From positions 1 to 64,000 of the forward strand of contig NC_014541.1 in assembly GCF_000148645.1 (NCBI RefSeq): 64,000 bases of DNA, in the 5' to 3' direction. Below are positions 60,479-64,000 of the stretch, piece after piece. Position numbers and translations under genes: made by a program. The stretch comes from Ferrimonas balearica DSM 9799. GTDB taxonomy: Bacteria > Pseudomonadota > Gammaproteobacteria > Enterobacterales > Shewanellaceae. Position 1 is the stretch's first letter; every line of letters begins with the position of its first letter. The notes beneath the pieces are model-generated. The model searched no databases, was not told the DNA's origin, and worked only from the letters and a program-made list of their open reading frames with translations.

Positions 60479-61228
60479 CTACTCAGGCGCAGGGACGGAA
60501 TCGGCAATCAGCGAGAGTCCGCTGGCCAGGCCGCTGACCGAAAGCTGCTGGCTTTGGCCGTTGCGGCGGATCTCCACGGTGACCAGCGTCTGCTCCGGCA
60601 GCGTGGCCAGATAATCGCGGTATTCGGCCCGGGTGAGGATCCGTCGGCCATCCAGCGCCCAGATCACATCCCCATGCTGCAACCCCTTGATGTCCCGTTT
60701 TACCGCATCCACCAGCAGGCGGTTGGGGCGGCCTGCCCGGTGCAGGGCGTTCATGTAGTCGTGGTCCGAGAGCTGGCGGCGGGCCTGATCCCACAGGGCC
60801 TGGCGTTCACGGACCAAGCGCTCATCGGTGGCCCAGCCCTCAGCCAGTGCCTGGCGCTGCAGTTTCAGATCGGCCCGGGTCAGGCGCTCGACCAGTGCAT
60901 CGGCGGCGGCTCCAGTGGGCGGCTGTGCGGGTGCAGCAGGGCTTGTGACGGGTTGGGGCGTTGCAGTGGGGTTGGTTTTTGGCGGCGCCTGCATGGCGCT
61001 GAAGGTCTGGATATGCCCGGAGATGTCGCCGCGGAGTCCGGCCTGCACCATGGCCACCAGCATGCGGTTTTCCCACTGCAGCATCGCCAGTTCATCCGCA
61101 TCGGCATTGCAGGGAACCTGAGGCGGGCAGACCGGCGGCTGCGGGGTCAGCCAATGGTGGGCCACCAGTGCTCCGGTGAGGCCCCCGGCCAGAGCGCCGG
61201 CGGTAAAAACAGTGATGGTTCGCAGCAT
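60479..61228 (-). CDS. membrane-anchored PDZ-like protein
   Basis: 249 residues from the ATG at 61228; the frame opens at 61360. One N-terminal membrane anchor ([21 protein letters not shown]), a Pro/Thr/Ala-rich linker (about 80-112) and a charged helical middle. The C-terminal region resembles a PDZ domain ([18 protein letters not shown], then [18 protein letters not shown]). No protease triad is visible, so it may be a periplasmic adaptor. It lies upstream of glpK on the same strand, with about 80 bp between. The family is unknown to me. Confidence 0.65.
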   Translation of the reverse strand: MLRTITVFTAGALAGGLTGALVAHHWLTPQPPVCPPQVPCNADADELAMLQWENRMLVAMVQAGLRGDISGHIQTFSAMQAPPKTNPTATPQPVTSPAAPAQPPTGAAADALVERLTRADLKLQRQALAEGWATDERLVRERQALWDQARRQLSDHDYMNALHRAGRPNRLLVDAVKRDIKGLQHGDVIWALDGRRILTRAEYRDYLATLPEQTLVTVEIRRNGQSQQLSVSGLASGLSLIADSVPAPE

Positions 61229-61327
61229 AGGTGTGGCGGGCTCTCGAGTCTGGATATTGAGCCAGTGTAGGGAGAGAGCGCGGTGATGATCGTTGATCCG
61301 GGTCGGTTCGGGAGCGAAATCCGGTTC

Positions 61328-61356
61328 AAAAAAAACCGGCCCCGAGGGGCCGGTTT
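61328..61356 (-). terminator. intrinsic terminator after the DUF11-like protein gene
   Basis: AAACCGGCCCC / GGGGCCGGTTT with a two-base loop. On the minus strand it is followed by eight Ts. It lies 19 bp past the stop. Confidence 0.9.
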
Positions 61357-61375
61357 GCAAGGTTTCATGGTGCGT

Positions 61376-63967
61376 TTATTGGTCGATGTTATCGCCGGTC
61401 TTCACCTGCACTTCGGCGTCGGTGGTGACTGGGGTTCCCTCCTCATCGACAAACTTCACGACAACATTGCGGTTCGGTGCGCCGCGCAGAATGTCGGCCT
61501 GGAATTCCGCAAAGTCCCCTTCGTTGAAGTCTGCCAGTTCCACGGTAAAGGCACAGACGTACTCTTCACCCGGATCCAGCTTGAGGGTGTAACCCGGTTC
61601 CTCACAGGCAAGAGGCGCATCAGAGACCGGAGTGGTCGGGTCTTCATCAATGCCGGTCAGGGTGCCGCCATCGTTGACGATACGGTAACCATTGAACAGG
61701 TTGCCGTCCTTCACCGGTGTATTGAAGATGCTCAGTTCGCTGAGCCAGATCGCTTCGAAGCTGGTGTTCTTCACAGCGATAAAGATGGTGCCCGCCAGGC
61801 CATATTTGCCGGTAACGGTGGGCGGCACATCTTTAAACAGCACGGTGGCGCTGTCCGGCTGGGACTGAATCTGCTTGCCTTGCGTACTGGTCGCTTTCAC
61901 AAACGCGGTGTTGACCAGTTGAGTGTCATCGTAGGCGGTATCGCTGACATTCGTCGCGTTCCCGTCCACATAGGCCACCAGGGTACAGACGTAAGGGGTA
62001 CCGAAGACGAGAGTCTGCGGGAAAGCACACTCATCGCTGCGCTGCACCGGAGCTGCGGTGGCGCGAACGCTGCCAAACAGGACGTTGTCCTCCAGGCTGT
62101 TGAGGGTGAGGTCTTCCTTGGTGGTTGTGTTGTTGTTGGTGACGGTAAAGCGATAGACCACCGGATGGGCACTGCCACCGGGCTCGTCGATGGTGACCGA
62201 ATCCATAAAGCTGGCGGAATCGATTGCCGGGGTGGGGATGCCCACATCACCGGACTTGGCCACTTTCTTCACCAGAACCACGCTCGGGGTGGCTCGGGTG
62301 ATGGTCACCATTGCCATATCGTCGGTACGGCGATTCTCATTGTCCTTGGCGTCAACGTTGACCGTGTTCGGGTAACTTGCACCATCAACGAGAGTGACAT
62401 TGACGATGTAGCGGCAGGTAAATTTCCCTCCATTGGCACTGAGCGAAGCGGGATAGGTATTACAGGCCGGCGTTCCTGAGCTGTCATTCAACAGGTTGGT
62501 GACCGACGTATCGGTCAGGGCCAGAAGGCTCAGGGCGTCGACGGTGCTGTTGTTGGTGATGGTGATCTCATAGGTGATCAGACCCTGATCCTCAACAAAC
62601 CAGGCCCCACCGATGTTTTGCAGGCCGGGGCCTGCCACCGGGGTTTTGGTGATGACGATGCTCGGATCAACATTGGTGATCTTAACGGCGATGACGTTGG
62701 AGCAGTTGCCCTCATCGTTGCTGGTGAGGTTGTCAGTGACGTCACAGGTGTTGTCACCAATGTTGTCGCCATTGAGGTCGACCGAAGTGATGCGGATAAA
62801 GTTCTGATACTCCTCTTCGCCAGCTGGCGGCATCGGGGTGGCTTCGGTGGGGTCGAGGGCATCCGGCAGGTCTTCGTCGCTGACTTTGACCTTAAAGGTA
62901 CAGGTGAAAGTCGGACTGGCGGCGGTCAGGGTGACCGGCACGGTGTCATAGCACTTATTGTCGGCACCAAGCAGAGTCAGGTTGCCGATGGTGGTGTCGC
63001 TGTTGGTGCCATCCAGATCAAACAGGATGGGCGCATCGCTGCTGCCCACCTTGGGGCTGCCGCTGTCGGCAACGGAGCGGTAGAGATCATCGATGTCGGT
63101 GATCACCAGATCCGCGTCGGTGCTGCCACGCTCAATCTTCACTTCGTACTCGAATGTGGCCATCGGCTCGGTACCGCTGTTGCTGGCACTCTTGAGGGTT
63201 TTGGTGATTTTGGCCGGGTCCGGCTGAATGAAGATGTTCAGCGGGATGATGTCGCAATTACATTTCGACTTGGAGCTGGGCTCCTGGCCCGGGGCCGCGC
63301 CGGTGGCGGAGCAGTTTGCCGGGTCCTCCTGAACATCCCAGGCGGCGCAGTAGTTAAACTCCACCCTCTCGCTGCCGGGAGAGGCGGTACAGGTCATGGT
63401 GAACACGGCGTTCACTAAGGTGTACTCGTCATTCACCAGGCCGGACTTGGCGATGTCGCCGCATTGGTCGGCATCCAGGTTCTGGGCGTTGCCCGTTCCC
63501 TTGAAGTCATTTTTCGGGATCAGAATGCTGCACGCCTCCTCGTCCTGTTGAACCACCTGGGGGGAGTCGAGATCCCGGGAAACGAAGAAGGTGGTGTCAT
63601 AGCGTTCGGCCGCATTGGTGCGAACACGCAGGTCGGCGGTGACCTCAATGGTGTCACCGAGGGTACAGGTGAAGTCGCCGGTTGATGAGGTTTCGCCATC
63701 CACCGCTTTGACGGTGACTTCTGCGATCTCAACATCTTCGGCGGTACAGTTAATGACCTGACCGACTTTGTCTTTCAGGCCCTTGCCGCCGGTCTCGATG
63801 TAGGCGTCCGCCATACAGGAATCGGCAGAGTTGGCCGGTGTATTGAAAATCGGATTGTCGGCTTCAGGAACGACGGCGAGGCTGGGAAGGGCAATGCCCG
63901 CAGCCGTCATGGCAACCAACAACACCGTTCTTGGGTGTTTGAATGGAACCGATGGTGTGCGTTTCAT
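61376..63967 (-). CDS. large secreted protein with DUF11-like modules
   Basis: 863 residues. A signal peptide (TVLLVAMTAAGIALPSLAV) is followed by a cysteine-containing N-terminal region (50-245). Three beta-sandwich modules then open with similar strings: PAKITKTLKS (251), PSIVITKTPV (435) and PSVVLVKKVA (561), each followed by a YEITITNNST-like strand as in DUF11/isopeptide surface repeats. It is acidic, with about 20 cysteines, an even number suited to disulfides. No C-terminal sorting motif is seen. Its role could be surface structure or adhesion. It starts 33 bp from the window end, so its upstream neighbour is unseen. Confidence 0.75.
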   Translation of the reverse strand: MKRTPSVPFKHPRTVLLVAMTAAGIALPSLAVVPEADNPIFNTPANSADSCMADAYIETGGKGLKDKVGQVINCTAEDVEIAEVTVKAVDGETSSTGDFTCTLGDTIEVTADLRVRTNAAERYDTTFFVSRDLDSPQVVQQDEEACSILIPKNDFKGTGNAQNLDADQCGDIAKSGLVNDEYTLVNAVFTMTCTASPGSERVEFNYCAAWDVQEDPANCSATGAAPGQEPSSKSKCNCDIIPLNIFIQPDPAKITKTLKSASNSGTEPMATFEYEVKIERGSTDADLVITDIDDLYRSVADSGSPKVGSSDAPILFDLDGTNSDTTIGNLTLLGADNKCYDTVPVTLTAASPTFTCTFKVKVSDEDLPDALDPTEATPMPPAGEEEYQNFIRITSVDLNGDNIGDNTCDVTDNLTSNDEGNCSNVIAVKITNVDPSIVITKTPVAGPGLQNIGGAWFVEDQGLITYEITITNNSTVDALSLLALTDTSVTNLLNDSSGTPACNTYPASLSANGGKFTCRYIVNVTLVDGASYPNTVNVDAKDNENRRTDDMAMVTITRATPSVVLVKKVAKSGDVGIPTPAIDSASFMDSVTIDEPGGSAHPVVYRFTVTNNNTTTKEDLTLNSLEDNVLFGSVRATAAPVQRSDECAFPQTLVFGTPYVCTLVAYVDGNATNVSDTAYDDTQLVNTAFVKATSTQGKQIQSQPDSATVLFKDVPPTVTGKYGLAGTIFIAVKNTSFEAIWLSELSIFNTPVKDGNLFNGYRIVNDGGTLTGIDEDPTTPVSDAPLACEEPGYTLKLDPGEEYVCAFTVELADFNEGDFAEFQADILRGAPNRNVVVKFVDEEGTPVTTDAEVQVKTGDNIDQ

Positions 63968-64000
63968 CTTGTTGATCCTGCTTACAAAGACAAAAACACC

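Overview
The window looks like the origin-proximal part of a high-GC gammaproteobacterial chromosome. It opens with dnaA-dnaN-recF-gyrB and continues in an order I know from Shewanella and its relatives: glyQS, tag, fadBA, pepQ-yigZ-trkH-hemG, trkA-rsmB-fmt-def-lysM-dprA-smg, yrdD-purE-tsaC-hemF-aroE. In E. coli this content is split between two map regions. GC-rich codon use, an intact menaquinone operon, multi-heme-type lipoprotein cytochromes and a flavodoxin-type HemG fit a respiratory, facultatively anaerobic marine Alteromonadales. Ferrimonas is my best guess for the genus; that is an inference from memory of gene order and base composition, not a database result.

Layout. 1-6.4 kb: a GATC-rich dnaA upstream region with a DnaA box, then the replication operon dnaA-dnaN-recF-gyrB. 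6.4-15 kb: guaC with a structured leader, glyQS, tag, a large periplasmic amidohydrolase, tusA. Three parS-like 16-mers lie at 3.8, 6.4 and 12.7 kb. 15-22.7 kb: fadBA (minus strand), then pepQ-yigZ-trkH-hemG (plus). 22.7-26.6 kb: a two-cysteine ArsR-family repressor divergent from a second hemG paralog, then a second trkH next to trkA. 26.6-38.8 kb: translation, cell-envelope, DNA-uptake and cofactor housekeeping genes, with a lipoprotein M9-type peptidase, an orphan purE and a truncated hemoglobin among them. 38.8-44.6 kb: a complete rRNA operon (16S, tRNA-Ile, tRNA-Ala, 23S, 5S) with three stacked promoters.

44.7-51.5 kb is the most accessory-looking block. It holds an AraC-type regulator, a diheme cytochrome lipoprotein, and an 888-residue lipoprotein that fuses a parallel beta-helix to a second copy of the same diheme module. 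An AbgT-family transporter is divergent from these. 51.5-58.2 kb: the tightly overlapping men operon menF-D-H-C-E (no menB), followed by two small unknown genes. 58.2-64 kb: a small membrane protein, glpK, a membrane-anchored PDZ-like protein and a large cysteine-containing secreted protein with DUF11-like modules.

Functional links (inference). The men operon supplies the quinone that HemG-type protoporphyrinogen oxidases can use, and hemF also lies here, so heme synthesis and anaerobic respiration are well represented. TrkA can serve both TrkH channels. I found no CRISPR array, prophage or insertion sequence.
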